From NCBI GenBank assembly GCA_027306605.1, contig DAHUZK010000078.1, forward strand, positions 92,856 through 156,855: a DNA stretch of 64,000 nt, in the 5' to 3' direction. The notes under the pieces are model-generated. The model was not told the DNA's origin. It saw nothing but the letters and a program-made list of their open reading frames with translations, and searched no databases. Shown here piece after piece: positions 27,022 to 35,812 of this stretch. Origin of the DNA: Acidimicrobiaceae bacterium. GTDB lineage: Bacteria; Actinomycetota; Acidimicrobiia; Acidimicrobiales; RAAP-2. Position 1 is the stretch's first letter, and every line of letters starts with the position of its first letter. The translations under genes were made by a program, and so were the position numbers.

Positions 27022-27399
27022 TCAGTTGCCCGGTCGTTCGTGCAGCTCGATGCCGTTGCCCCACGGATCGGTGGTGAAGGCCTGCTTGCGGCCGGTCGTG
27101 CCGACGTCGACGGGGTCGGACACCTGCAGGCCGCGTGCGCGCAGCTCGGCCACCACCGCTGGCAGGTCGTCGAACACGAGGGCGAAGTGCTGGCCCACGT
27201 TCTGGGGCACGGTGGCCTCGATGAGATGCACCTGCTGGCCGCTGCCGGTGTCGAGCCAGGCACCCGGGAAGCCGAAGTCCGGCCGCGTGTGGTTCTGCAC
27301 GAGACCCATGGTCTCGGTGTAGAAGGCGATCCCTCCGGGCACGTCGAGGACGTTGACGGCGACGTGGTCCACGCCGGTCGGTGTGACGGGGCCACTCAC
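27022..27399 (-). CDS. VOC-family (glyoxalase/dioxygenase-like) protein
   Basis: The 125-residue protein is one VOC module pair: TGVDHVAVNVLDVPGGIAFYTETMG at the N-terminus and FTTDPWGNGIELHERP at the end. The metal ligands of the fold would be His in VDHVA, His in QVHLIE, His in QHFAL and Glu in IELHE. The reaction could be isomerisation, dioxygenation or resistance-type thiol addition; sequence alone does not say. The GTG start overlaps the stop of the upstream nucleoside phosphorylase by four bases, so they are one operon. It converges with rpmA. Confidence 0.85.
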   Translation of the reverse strand: MSGPVTPTGVDHVAVNVLDVPGGIAFYTETMGLVQNHTRPDFGFPGAWLDTGSGQQVHLIEATVPQNVGQHFALVFDDLPAVVAELRARGLQVSDPVDVGTTGRKQAFTTDPWGNGIELHERPGN

Positions 27400-28208
27400 G
27401 AGCTCGAGCCTACGACGTGCCGGACGATGGCGGCCACGGCGGGAGCCGCGGCGGCACCGACCGCGCCGATGCCGGCCACGTCGAGCGCGGCCTCGTGGGT
27501 GGCGGCGGGATTCGTGACGACGGCGAGCCCGAGGACCCGCGCCCCCGCCTGGCGGGCGGCGACCGTCTCGAGCGCCATGGACATGCCGACGACGTCGGCG
27601 CCGAGAGTGCCCAGCATGCGGATCTCGGCCGGTGTCTCGAGCTGGGGCCCGCGCACCTGGGCGTAGACGCCCGGCCGCCGGGCCACGGCGGCCCTCGCGG
27701 GGTCGGGCGCGGCCAGCGCCAGGGCCTGGAGCCCCGGGTCGTAGGCGCCGGTCATGTCGACGAAGACGGGACCGTCGAGGGGGCTGCATCCGGTGAGGTT
27801 GAGATGGTCCTCGACGACCAGCACCGAGCCGTTCCCGAGGTCGGACCGGAGGCCGCCGGCGGCCGCGGTGAGGACGACCGTCGTGCAGCCGGCCGCCATG
27901 GCGGTGCGCAGCGGGTGCACCACGTCGCGCGGTGCGTGGCCTTCGTAGAGATGGCAGCGCCCGCCGTAGAGCAGGACCTGCCGGCCGGCCAGGGGGACCG
28001 ACCAGCCGAGGGCCACGTGGCCGTCCACGCTGAAGGGCGGGAAGAAGGGAAGGGTGTCGAGGGGCAGCCCGTCGTCGCCCGCACCGAGGAGCTCCGCGGT
28101 GCGGGCCAGCCCCGTGCCCAGCACCACCAGGACGTCGTGGCGCTCCGTGCCGCTGCGCCGGGCCAGCTCGCGGGCGCTGCGCTCGGCCCGGTCGGCCGCA
28201 TCGTCCAT
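27396..28208 (-). CDS. Purine nucleoside phosphorylase
   Basis: The 270-residue enzyme splits purine nucleosides with phosphate, for salvage. It has VVLGTGLA near residue 30, the GRCHLYEGH phosphate-site motif, LTAAAGGL, and the GPQLETPAEIRML-VGMSMALE region near residues 190-212 that binds base and ribose. This is the trimeric PNP/MTAP class. ATG 28208 was chosen over a start at 28262 because TACGAT on the minus strand ends 6 bases before it (leaderless), and because the longer form would overlap the divergent gene. It heads a two-gene operon with the VOC protein. Confidence 0.9.
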   Translation of the reverse strand: MDDAADRAERSARELARRSGTERHDVLVVLGTGLARTAELLGAGDDGLPLDTLPFFPPFSVDGHVALGWSVPLAGRQVLLYGGRCHLYEGHAPRDVVHPLRTAMAAGCTTVVLTAAAGGLRSDLGNGSVLVVEDHLNLTGCSPLDGPVFVDMTGAYDPGLQALALAAPDPARAAVARRPGVYAQVRGPQLETPAEIRMLGTLGADVVGMSMALETVAARQAGARVLGLAVVTNPAATHEAALDVAGIGAVGAAAAPAVAAIVRHVVGSSS

Positions 28209-28214
28209 GGGGGG

Positions 28215-28220
28215 ATCGTA
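28215..28220 (-). promoter_or_regulatory. -10 box of the nucleoside phosphorylase operon
   Basis: TACGAT on the minus strand ends 6 bases before ATG 28208. It lies back to back with the TAACAT box at 28245-28250 for the divergent amine oxidase. Confidence 0.5.
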
Positions 28221-28244
28221 GAGGGTCGCCCGGTCCGGGCCGCG

Positions 28245-28250
28245 TAACAT
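28245..28250 (+). promoter_or_regulatory. -10 box of the amine oxidase gene
   Basis: TAACAT ends 10 bases before ATG 28261 in a 52-base divergent intergenic region. Confidence 0.5.
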
Positions 28251-28260
28251 CGTCAGCGCC

Positions 28261-30195
28261 ATGTCGACGACCGCTGCCCCTGTCTCCGTGCATCCGCTCG
28301 CTCCCCTGCGCGCCGACGAGATCGACGCGGCGCGTCGGACGGTCCTGGCCAGCGGACTGGCCGACGTCCCCGACGACGCGGTCCGTTTCGCCTACGTCGG
28401 CCTCTGCGACCCGCCCAAGGACGTGGTGCGGGCGGTCGACCGCGGGGAGGACGTCGCCGTGGACCGGCGGGTGCGCCTGGTGGTGCTCCAGAGCCCGCAG
28501 GCGGAGGTGGTCGAGGCGATCGTGTCGGTGACCCGCGGCGAGGTCGATCGCTGGGAGGTCGTGCGCGACGTCCGGCCGGCACTCCAGATCGAGGAGTCGA
28601 TCATGGTGCTGGCCGCGCTGCACGCCCACCCCGAGTGGAACGCCGCGCTCGATCGTCGGGGGATCGAGGACCGTTCCCTGGTGCAGATCGATCCGTGGCC
28701 CGCGGGCACGTTCGGCCTGGCTCACGAGGAAGGCCGGCGGATCACGCGCTGCCTGGCCTTCCTGCGCGAGTCGAAGGAGGACAACGGCTATGCCCGCCCG
28801 CTCGAGGGGCTGGTGGCCTTCGTGGACATGGGGCGTGGCGAGGTGCTCGAGGTGCTCGACCTCGGTGTCGTGCCCTTCCCGCCCAATCACGGGAGCTACT
28901 ACCCCGAGCACAACGGGCCGTTGCGCACCGACCTCAAGCCGCTCGACATCACGCAGCCGGAGGGCCCGAGCTTCGAGGTGGAGGGCAATCTGGTCCGCTG
29001 GCAGAAGTGGTCCATGCGCCTGGGCATGGACCCGCTCGAGGGCCTGGTGCTCTACACCGTCGGCTACGAGGACGGCGGGCGCGTGCGCCCGGTGCTCTTC
29101 CGCGCCTCGGTCAGCGAGATGGTGGTGCCCTACGGCCATCCCGGGCCGACGCAGGCCTGGAAGAGCGCCTTCGACGCCGGCGAGTGGGGCCTCGGACGCA
29201 TGGCCAACTCGCTGACGCTGGGCTGCGACTGCCTGGGCGAGATCTTCTACTTCGACGACGTGCACGCCGACGAGCGCGGCCGGCCGCGGACGCGGGCCAA
29301 CGCCATCTGCATGCACGAGGAGGACTACGGGATCCTCTGGAAGCACCACGACATGGTGTCGGGCCGAACCGAGGTGCGCCGTTCACGTCGCCTCGTCGTG
29401 AGCTCCATCGCCACGGTGGGCAATTACGAGTACGGCTTCTACTGGTACTTCTACATGGACGGCACCATGCAGCTCGAGGTGAAGCTGACCGGGATCATGT
29501 CGACGATGGCCGTGGCCGGCGACGACGCCGGGCCGCACGCGAAGATGATCGCCCCCGGCCTGGCCGCCCCGTACCACCAGCACCTCTTCAACGTGCGGCT
29601 GGACATGGAGGTGGACGGTCCCGACAACGCCGTCTACGAGGTGGACGCGCTGCCCACCGGCAACATGGGCCGCGAGGAGAACCCGTGGGGCAACGCCTTC
29701 GGGACCACGTCGACGCTGCTCGAGTCCGAGCTGGCGGCCCGGCGCGACGTCGACCCGGCGCGCAGCAGGACCTGGCGTATCGTCAACCGGGCCCGGCGCA
29801 ACGCCGTGGGCGAGCCCACGGCGTACAAGCTCCTGCCCGGCTCGACCCCGACGCTGTTGGCCGACCCCGGCTCGAGCGTGGGGCGCCGAGCCGCGTTCGC
29901 CTCGCACAACCTCTGGGTCACCCCCTTCGAACCGGAGGAACGCCGTGCCGCCGGGGACTATCCCAACCAGCACGGCGGAGGTGCCGGGCTGCCCGAGTGG
30001 ACGGTACGGGACCGCCCGGTCGTCGACACCGACATCGTCGTGTGGCACACGTTCGGCGTCACCCACGTCCCGCGCCCGGAGGACTGGCCGGTGATGCCGG
30101 TCGAGTACGCGGGCTTCTCGCTGGTCCCCACCGGTTTCTTCGACCGCAACCCGGCCCTCGACGTACCGCCCTCGCCCGACCACTGTCATGGCTAG
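28261..30195 (+). CDS. Copper-containing primary amine oxidase (topaquinone type)
   Basis: The 644-residue enzyme oxidises primary amines to aldehydes, releasing ammonia and hydrogen peroxide. The cofactor tyrosine lies in the exact NYEY motif as Tyr389, and the catalytic base is Asp305 in AFDAGEWGLG. Copper-ligand histidines appear in YHQHLFNVRLDM near residue 440 and in the late VWHTFGVTHVPRPEDWP stretch. There is no signal peptide, so it is cytosolic like the Arthrobacter histamine and phenylethylamine oxidases. It has its own -10 box and overlaps by 8 bases the start of a DtxR-type regulator. The substrate amine is not predictable. Confidence 0.96.
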   Translation: MSTTAAPVSVHPLAPLRADEIDAARRTVLASGLADVPDDAVRFAYVGLCDPPKDVVRAVDRGEDVAVDRRVRLVVLQSPQAEVVEAIVSVTRGEVDRWEVVRDVRPALQIEESIMVLAALHAHPEWNAALDRRGIEDRSLVQIDPWPAGTFGLAHEEGRRITRCLAFLRESKEDNGYARPLEGLVAFVDMGRGEVLEVLDLGVVPFPPNHGSYYPEHNGPLRTDLKPLDITQPEGPSFEVEGNLVRWQKWSMRLGMDPLEGLVLYTVGYEDGGRVRPVLFRASVSEMVVPYGHPGPTQAWKSAFDAGEWGLGRMANSLTLGCDCLGEIFYFDDVHADERGRPRTRANAICMHEEDYGILWKHHDMVSGRTEVRRSRRLVVSSIATVGNYEYGFYWYFYMDGTMQLEVKLTGIMSTMAVAGDDAGPHAKMIAPGLAAPYHQHLFNVRLDMEVDGPDNAVYEVDALPTGNMGREENPWGNAFGTTSTLLESELAARRDVDPARSRTWRIVNRARRNAVGEPTAYKLLPGSTPTLLADPGSSVGRRAAFASHNLWVTPFEPEERRAAGDYPNQHGGGAGLPEWTVRDRPVVDTDIVVWHTFGVTHVPRPEDWPVMPVEYAGFSLVPTGFFDRNPALDVPPSPDHCHG

Positions 30196-30901
30196 GGGCA
30201 CCAAGGGCGCCCACGACCCGGACGGCCATTCGCCCCAGGAGTTCCATCCGCCGGTCGAGGAGTACCTCGAGACGATGCTCGGCCTGGACGAGGAGGGCGT
30301 CCCGATCATCCAGGCGCGCATCGCCGAGCGGCTCGGCCGCTCGGCTCCCTCGGTTTCCGAGATGCTCGAGCGGCTCGTCGAGGACGGCTACGTCACGCGA
30401 GAGGGACGCCGGCTGACGCTCACGGGGCGCGGGCGGGCCCTGGCCGAGAAGGTGGTGCGCAAGCACCGCCTGGCCGAGCGGCTCCTCGTCGACGTCATCG
30501 GCCTCGAGTGGCACAAGGTGCACCGCGAGGCGGGCCGGTGGGAGCACGTCATCTCCGACGACGTCGAGGCGCGGCTGGTCGAGCTCCTGGGCGACCCCGC
30601 CACCTGTCCCCACGGGAACCCGATCCCGGGCTCGCACTCGGCGGTGCCGGGCCCGGAGACGCGCCCCCTCGCCGAGGTCGGGGCGGGGGAGCGCGTGCGC
30701 CTGTTGCGCATCAGCGAAGAGGTGGAGCTCAACTTGGGCTCCTTGACCCTGCTCGACCAAGCCGGGTTCATCCCCGGAGTCGTGGCCCGCGTCGGAGAGC
30801 ACGACGCCGAGGGCAACGTGGCGGTGACCGTCGAGGGCGGTGACGAGGCGATGTCCGTGCCGTCCGCGCTGTCCGGGCGTCTGTTCGTCGGCGCGCCGTG
30901 A
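30188..30901 (+). CDS. DtxR/MntR-family metal-dependent transcriptional regulator
   Basis: The 237-residue protein has the DtxR layout. A winged helix spans about residues 20-80 with QARIAERLGRSAPSVSEML as the recognition region. The dimerisation and metal-binding domain carries VRKHRLAERLL, EAGRWEHVISDDVEARL and CPHGNPIP (about residues 95-155), and a C-terminal SH3-like FeoA domain ends the protein. It should repress iron or manganese genes when metal is bound. It starts inside the last codons of the amine oxidase gene, an unusually close link. Whether it controls that enzyme, metal uptake, or both cannot be told here. Confidence 0.93.
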   Translation: MARGTKGAHDPDGHSPQEFHPPVEEYLETMLGLDEEGVPIIQARIAERLGRSAPSVSEMLERLVEDGYVTREGRRLTLTGRGRALAEKVVRKHRLAERLLVDVIGLEWHKVHREAGRWEHVISDDVEARLVELLGDPATCPHGNPIPGSHSAVPGPETRPLAEVGAGERVRLLRISEEVELNLGSLTLLDQAGFIPGVVARVGEHDAEGNVAVTVEGGDEAMSVPSALSGRLFVGAP

Positions 30902-30920
30902 CGCCGCGGCCGGTGGCACC

Positions 30921-32228
30921 GTGACCGTGCGGCTGGTGGGCGACGCCGTCTTCACCGTCGACACCACCGATACCGTCCTGGCGCCGGGCGCGGTGGAGTT
31001 CGAGGCGGGCACGATCACGTGGATCGGCGATCCCCGCCGTGTCGAGCCGGCGGCGGGGACCGAGGTACGCGACCTGGGTGGCGTGCTGATGCCGGGCCTG
31101 GTCAACTGTCACGCGCACTCGCCCATGACGCTGGTGCGCAGTGCCGGCGACGGCCTTCCGCTCGACCGCTGGCTGAGCGAGTCGGTCTGGCCCAGGGAGG
31201 CCAAGCTGACGGAGGACGACGTCTACTGGGGGATGGCGCTCGGGGCGGCCGAGATGCTCTCCTACGGCGTCACGACCACCTGCGAGCAGTACCGCCACCC
31301 GGCACCGGTGACCGAGGCCCTGCTCGATACGGGCATGCGTGCCCTCTACACGGTCGCCATCTTCGACTTCGCCGACGCCGGCCCCGATGCCGGCTGGGAG
31401 GCCATGCTGGCCGGAGCCTGCGAGCTCTTCGACACGGCCGACGGCAAGGAGGGGCGGCTCGGCGTCGGGTTCGGTCCCCATGCCGCCTACACCGTCCCTC
31501 CCGAAGCCCTGCGCGCCGTGGCGGCAGAGGCGCAGCGGCGAGGCGCCCTCCTCCAGATCCACCTGTCGGAGTCGGCAGCGGAATGCCGGGTCGTCCTCGA
31601 GCGCTACGGCATGAGCGCACCGGCCCTCCTGGCATCCCAAGGCGTGCTCGACGGGCGCGTCCTGGCAGCGCACGCCGTGTGGCTGGACGAGCGGGACCGG
31701 GACCTCCTGGTGCAACACGACGTGGCGGTGGCGCACTGCCCGGGTTCGAACGGGAAGCTCGGGTCCGGGATCGCACCTCTGGCCGACCTCCTCCGGCGCG
31801 GCGTGCGCGTCGGCCTCGGGACCGACGGCCCGGCCTCCAACGACGATCTGCACCTGTGGGACGAGATGCGCCTCGCCGCGCTCTTGGCCCGGGCCACCGC
31901 GGGCGATCCCGACGTGCTCAGCTCGCGCACCGCACTGCGGTTGGCGACGCGCGGCGGTGCGGAGGCGATGGGGCTTCCCGTCGGCGTCCTCGAGGTGGGG
32001 CGCCCGGCCGACGTCGTCCGCCTGCGCACCGACGATCCGCGGTTCACGCCGTCGCTGGACGACGCCGAGCTCCTCGGGCACCTTGTGTGGGCGGCCGCCG
32101 GCGACCTGGTGACCGATGTCTGGGTGGCCGGGACGCCGGTCGTCGAATCCGGTCACTGCACGACGGTGGACACCGAACGTGCCCGCGCCGAAGTGGTGCA
32201 GCGCGCCCGCCGACTGCTGGACTCTTAA
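30921..32228 (+). CDS. Amidohydrolase, aminohydrolase (SAH/MTA/guanine deaminase-like) family
   Basis: The 435-residue protein is a metal-dependent deaminase or chlorohydrolase-like hydrolase. Metal ligands are visible in PGLVNCHAHSPMTL (HxH, near residue 60), QIHLSES near residue 210, AAHAVWLDE near residue 250 and LGTDGPASNDD near residue 302. This matches the TrzA/MtaD/SsnA group, which deaminates S-adenosylhomocysteine, methylthioadenosine, 8-oxoguanine or similar. GTG 30921 was chosen because it begins the first conserved strand; an upstream frame overlaps the regulator. It lies 19 bases after the DtxR gene. A purine-derivative substrate would fit the nearby phosphorylase, but that is inference. 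Confidence 0.9.
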   Translation: MTVRLVGDAVFTVDTTDTVLAPGAVEFEAGTITWIGDPRRVEPAAGTEVRDLGGVLMPGLVNCHAHSPMTLVRSAGDGLPLDRWLSESVWPREAKLTEDDVYWGMALGAAEMLSYGVTTTCEQYRHPAPVTEALLDTGMRALYTVAIFDFADAGPDAGWEAMLAGACELFDTADGKEGRLGVGFGPHAAYTVPPEALRAVAAEAQRRGALLQIHLSESAAECRVVLERYGMSAPALLASQGVLDGRVLAAHAVWLDERDRDLLVQHDVAVAHCPGSNGKLGSGIAPLADLLRRGVRVGLGTDGPASNDDLHLWDEMRLAALLARATAGDPDVLSSRTALRLATRGGAEAMGLPVGVLEVGRPADVVRLRTDDPRFTPSLDDAELLGHLVWAAAGDLVTDVWVAGTPVVESGHCTTVDTERARAEVVQRARRLLDS

Positions 32229-32231
32229 GCT
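32226..32231 (+). promoter_or_regulatory. -10 box of obgE overlapping the upstream stop codon
   Basis: TAAGCT begins with the TAA stop of the amidohydrolase gene and ends 8 bases before ATG 32240. Confidence 0.45.
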
Positions 32232-32239
32232 CTCCGACC

Positions 32240-33502
32240 ATGCCCGGGTTCGTCGACCAGGCCCAGCTGCACGCGCGCGCCGGTGACGGGGGCGCGGGCG
32301 CGGTGTCGTGGCGGCGCGAGGCACACGTCAGCCGGGGTGGTCCCGACGGGGGAGACGGCGGCCACGGCGGTGACGTGTGGCTGGTCGCGTCGGTCAACGA
32401 GTCCTCGTTGCTCGGGTTCCGGGACCACCCGTACCGCCGTGCCGGCAACGGCGGACACGGCTCGGGAGCCCGACGACACGGGCCGCGCGGCAAGGACCTC
32501 GACGTGCCCGTGCCGGTCGGGACCGTGGTACGCCAGCGCGACGGTGCGGTCGTGTGCGACCTCGATCGGGAGGGCTCGCGCTGCCTGGTGGCCGAGGGAG
32601 GCCAGGGCGGGCGCGGCAACGCGCGCTTCTTGTCCAACCGGCGCCGTGCCCCGGCCTTCGCCGAGCAGGGCGAGAAGGGACAGGAGCTCTGGTTCGACAT
32701 GGAGCTCAAGCTGATGGCCGACGTCGCCCTGGTCGGCTTCCCCAACGCCGGGAAGTCCACGCTCATCTCGACCGTGTCGGCGGCCAAGCCCAAGGTCGCC
32801 GACTACCCCTTCACGACGCTCGAGCCGCATCTCGGCGTGGTGCGCGTAGGCGGCGTGCGCGACGGGAGCGAGTTCGTCATGGCCGACATCCCCGGGCTGG
32901 TCGAGGGCGCGGCCGGCGGCAAGGGGCTGGGGCACCGGTTCCTGCGTCACATCGAGCGGGCCCGGGTCCTGGTGGTCCTGCTCGACCTGGCCGCACCCGG
33001 AGTGGGTGGCGAGGCCCCGTCGAGCCAGCTCCGAGTCCTCCTGGCCGAGCTCGGCTCCTACCGGCCCGAGTTGCTCGAGCGGCCGCGCCTCGTGGTCGGC
33101 AGCAAGGACGACGTGGCCGCCGACGCCGAGAGCGTGTGCGACCTCACCATCTCGGCTTCGACGCGGGCGGGGGTGAGCGAGCTGCTGGGTCGACTGGCGA
33201 CCTTGGTCACGCGGGCGCGGGCGGAAGCGGCCATGGCGACCTCGGGCGAGGTGGTGATCCACCGCCCCGCCCCCGAAGGGGTGGCGGTGCAGAAGGCGGG
33301 CGCGGGCGCCTGGGTGGTGCTGGGCCGGGACGCCGAGCGCGCCGTGGCGTTCTCGGACCTCGAAGACGCCGGCGCACAGGCCGAAGCCGTACGCCGGCTG
33401 CGCCGCCTCGGCGTCGACCGCGCCCTGGCGCGAGCGGGCGCGCGCGACGGCGACGAGGTCACCGTGGGCGCCATGACCTTCACCTGGGGGGAGGAGGTGT
33501 GA
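32240..33502 (+). CDS. obgE: GTPase ObgE/CgtA
   Basis: The 420-residue GTPase acts in 50S ribosome assembly and stress control. A Gly-rich Obg fold fills residues 1-158 (GDGGAGAVSWRREAHVSRGG and GPRGKDL). The G domain starts with GFPNAGKST near residue 168 and has the G3 motif DIPGLVEGA. The G4 motif reads SKDD instead of the usual NKxD, so the first base-specifying residue is Ser. A C-terminal OCT domain follows from about residue 345. It starts 11 bases after the amidohydrolase and its stop overlaps proB by three bases, the common obg-proB-proA order. Confidence 0.95.
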   Translation: MPGFVDQAQLHARAGDGGAGAVSWRREAHVSRGGPDGGDGGHGGDVWLVASVNESSLLGFRDHPYRRAGNGGHGSGARRHGPRGKDLDVPVPVGTVVRQRDGAVVCDLDREGSRCLVAEGGQGGRGNARFLSNRRRAPAFAEQGEKGQELWFDMELKLMADVALVGFPNAGKSTLISTVSAAKPKVADYPFTTLEPHLGVVRVGGVRDGSEFVMADIPGLVEGAAGGKGLGHRFLRHIERARVLVVLLDLAAPGVGGEAPSSQLRVLLAELGSYRPELLERPRLVVGSKDDVAADAESVCDLTISASTRAGVSELLGRLATLVTRARAEAAMATSGEVVIHRPAPEGVAVQKAGAGAWVVLGRDAERAVAFSDLEDAGAQAEAVRRLRRLGVDRALARAGARDGDEVTVGAMTFTWGEEV

Positions 33503-34554
33503 TCGCCGTGGTCAAGGTCGGTTCGTCCTCGGTGACGACCGCGACGGTCTCCCGCCTCTGCGAGGAGCTCGCCTCGGCACGCGCCGAGGGCCACGCCGTC
33601 GTGGTCGTCAGCTCGGGCGCCATCGCGGCCGGATGGACCGCGCTCGGCCGCGGCGAGCAACGGCCGACCGACCCCGCCGTCCTCCAGGCGGTCTCCGCCG
33701 TCGGGCAACACCGCCTGATGCGCCTGTGGCAGGACGGCCTGGACCCGCACGGGTTGCTGGCCGGGCAGGTCCTGCTGGCTCCGCTGGACTTCGTGCACCG
33801 GACCCAGTACCTGCACGCCCGCGGCACACTGCGACACCTGATGCAGCTCGGCGTGGTGCCGGTGGTCAACGAGAACGACGCGGTGGCCGACGAGGAGATC
33901 CGCTTCGGCGACAACGACCGTCTCGCCGCCCTGGTCGCCCACCTGGTGGGGGCGCAGCTGCTCGTACTCCTGACGGACGCTCCCGGTCTCCTCACCGCCG
34001 ATCCCCGGCACGACGCCGGTGCCTCTCTGATCGAGGAGGTGGTCGAGATCGACCACCAGCTCGAGCGCCTGGCCGGCGGCCCGGGCAGCCCCGCCGGCAG
34101 CGGGGGCATGGCCTCCAAGCTCGCTGCGGCCAAGATCGCCACCTGGTCGGGCGTGCAGGCGGTCATCGCCGACGCCGGGCGGCCGGGAGTCCTCACCGCC
34201 TCCCTCGGCGGCCAGGCGGGGGTGGGCACCGTGGGTACCGTCTTCCGCGCCAGGGAACGCCGCCTGTCCGCCCGCAAGCTGTGGATCGCGTTCGCCCTCG
34301 GGTCCTCGGGCACCGTGACCGTCGACGCGGGCGCCCAGGCCGCGCTGGCCGAGCGGGGCCGCTCCCTGCTCGCCGCCGGCGTGACCGGGGCCAGCGGGGA
34401 CTTCCGTCCCGGCGACGCCGTCGAGGTGGCCGGACCCGACGGCCGGGTCTTCGCCAAGGGCCTGGTCCGGGTCCCGGCGCAGGGCGCCGCCGAGTGGATG
34501 GGCCGTCGCAGCCAGGTCGTCGTCCAGAGGGATGACCTGGTGCTTGTAACCTGA
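33499..34554 (+). CDS. proB: Glutamate 5-kinase
   Basis: The 351-residue enzyme phosphorylates glutamate as the first step of proline synthesis. The amino acid kinase domain has AVVKVGSSSVT at the N-terminus, VVVSSGAIAAG near residue 36, NENDAVADEEIRFGDND near residue 127 and the SGGMASKLAAAKIA stretch. A C-terminal PUA domain is present from about residue 265. GTG 33499 overlaps the obgE stop and follows GAGGAG at an ideal spacing. It is part of the obgE-proB-proA run. Confidence 0.97.
   Translation: MIAVVKVGSSSVTTATVSRLCEELASARAEGHAVVVVSSGAIAAGWTALGRGEQRPTDPAVLQAVSAVGQHRLMRLWQDGLDPHGLLAGQVLLAPLDFVHRTQYLHARGTLRHLMQLGVVPVVNENDAVADEEIRFGDNDRLAALVAHLVGAQLLVLLTDAPGLLTADPRHDAGASLIEEVVEIDHQLERLAGGPGSPAGSGGMASKLAAAKIATWSGVQAVIADAGRPGVLTASLGGQAGVGTVGTVFRARERRLSARKLWIAFALGSSGTVTVDAGAQAALAERGRSLLAAGVTGASGDFRPGDAVEVAGPDGRVFAKGLVRVPAQGAAEWMGRRSQVVVQRDDLVLVT
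34547..34552 (+). promoter_or_regulatory. -10 box of proA
   Basis: TAACCT lies at the end of proB and ends 6 bases before ATG 34559, suggesting a separate leaderless proA transcript. Confidence 0.48.
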
Positions 34555-34558
34555 CCCG

Positions 34559-35812
34559 ATGAACTCGCCTCCCTTGGAGCAGCTCGCGGGCCGCGTCCGG
34601 GAGGCGGCCCGGGTGCTCGCCCGGGCACCGGGCTCGGTACGCGACGACGCCCTGGGGCTGGCGGCGGACCTGCTCGAGGACGAGCGGGCCTCGCTGGTGA
34701 CGGCCAACCGTGCCGACTTGGAGCGTGCGGAGGCGGCGGGGATGGTCGAGGCGGCACGGGACCGGCTCCGCCTCACCGAGGACCGCGTCCACGCCATGGC
34801 CGACGGCCTGCGCAAGGTCGCAGCCTTGCCCGATCCGGTCGGCGAGGTGACCGAGGGCTGGGTGCGGCCCAACGGTCTGAAGGTCACCCGAGTCCGGGTG
34901 CCCCTCGGTGTCGTCGGGGTGATCTACGAGAACAGGCCGAACGTCACGAGCGACGCCGCCGGCCTCTGCCTCAAGGCCGGCAACGCCGCCTTCCTGCGGG
35001 GCTCGTCGTCCGCTCTCGACTCGAACCGCGCCGTCGTGGCGCTGCTGCGCCGGGCGGTGGTCAAGGCGGGTCTGCCCGAGGACGCGGTGGCGCTGGTGGA
35101 GGACACCTCCCACGAGACGGCAGTCGCCTTCATGCAGCTGCGCGGGCTGATCGATTGCCTCATCCCTCGCGGCGGCCCGGCCCTGATCGGGTCGCTCGTC
35201 GAGCACGCCACCGTGCCCTACGTCCTCGACGGGGACGGGAACTGTCACATCTACGTCGACGGCGCCGCCGACCTCTCCATGGCGCACGAGCTGGCGGTCA
35301 ACGCCAAGACGCACCGCTTCGGGGTCTGCAACGCCGTGGAGACCATCTTGGTCCACGCCGGCGTGGCGCCGGAGTTCCTGCCGCGGCTGGCGGCGTCCCT
35401 GGAGACGGCCGGCGTCGAGATCCGGGCCGACGAGCGGGCGCGCCACCACCTCCCCGACGCCGTGCCGGCATGCGAGGAGGACTTCGCCACCGAGTTCCTC
35501 GCGCCCATCGTGGCCATCGGGATCGTCGACGACGCGGCCGACGCCATGGAGCACATCGCCCGCTACAGCTCGGGCCACTCCGAGGCCATCGTCACCTCGG
35601 ACGTGTCCGTGGCCGAGCGCTTCGTGACGGAGGTGGACGCGGCGGCGGTGCTGGTGAACGCCTCGACACGCTTCGTGGACGGCGAGGAGCTCGGGCTGGG
35701 TGCCGAGGTGGGGATCTCCACGCAGAAGCTGCACGCCCGGGGACCGATGGGAGTGAAGGAGCTGACGACGTTGAAATGGGTCGTGAGGGGCGAGGGGCAG
35801 GTACGCCGATGA
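34559..35812 (+). CDS. proA: Gamma-glutamyl phosphate reductase
   Basis: The 417-residue NADPH-dependent enzyme reduces glutamyl phosphate to the semialdehyde in proline synthesis. It has the aldehyde-dehydrogenase-like fold with VPLGVVGVIYENRPNVT near residue 112 and the catalytic cysteine in HRFGVCNAVETILVH near residue 257. ECx-type glutamate and the C-terminal GLGAEVGISTQKLHARGPMG block are present. Length is standard. The stop overlaps the MoxR ATPase start by four bases, which couples proline synthesis to an apparently unrelated pair. Confidence 0.97.
   Translation: MNSPPLEQLAGRVREAARVLARAPGSVRDDALGLAADLLEDERASLVTANRADLERAEAAGMVEAARDRLRLTEDRVHAMADGLRKVAALPDPVGEVTEGWVRPNGLKVTRVRVPLGVVGVIYENRPNVTSDAAGLCLKAGNAAFLRGSSSALDSNRAVVALLRRAVVKAGLPEDAVALVEDTSHETAVAFMQLRGLIDCLIPRGGPALIGSLVEHATVPYVLDGDGNCHIYVDGAADLSMAHELAVNAKTHRFGVCNAVETILVHAGVAPEFLPRLAASLETAGVEIRADERARHHLPDAVPACEEDFATEFLAPIVAIGIVDDAADAMEHIARYSSGHSEAIVTSDVSVAERFVTEVDAAAVLVNASTRFVDGEELGLGAEVGISTQKLHARGPMGVKELTTLKWVVRGEGQVRR

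Noticed and set aside
27022..29349. A 775-codon minus-strand frame containing the VOC protein
   Set aside because: Only its last 125 residues match a family. The rest is antisense to the phosphorylase and amine oxidase frames; the real start is GTG 27399.
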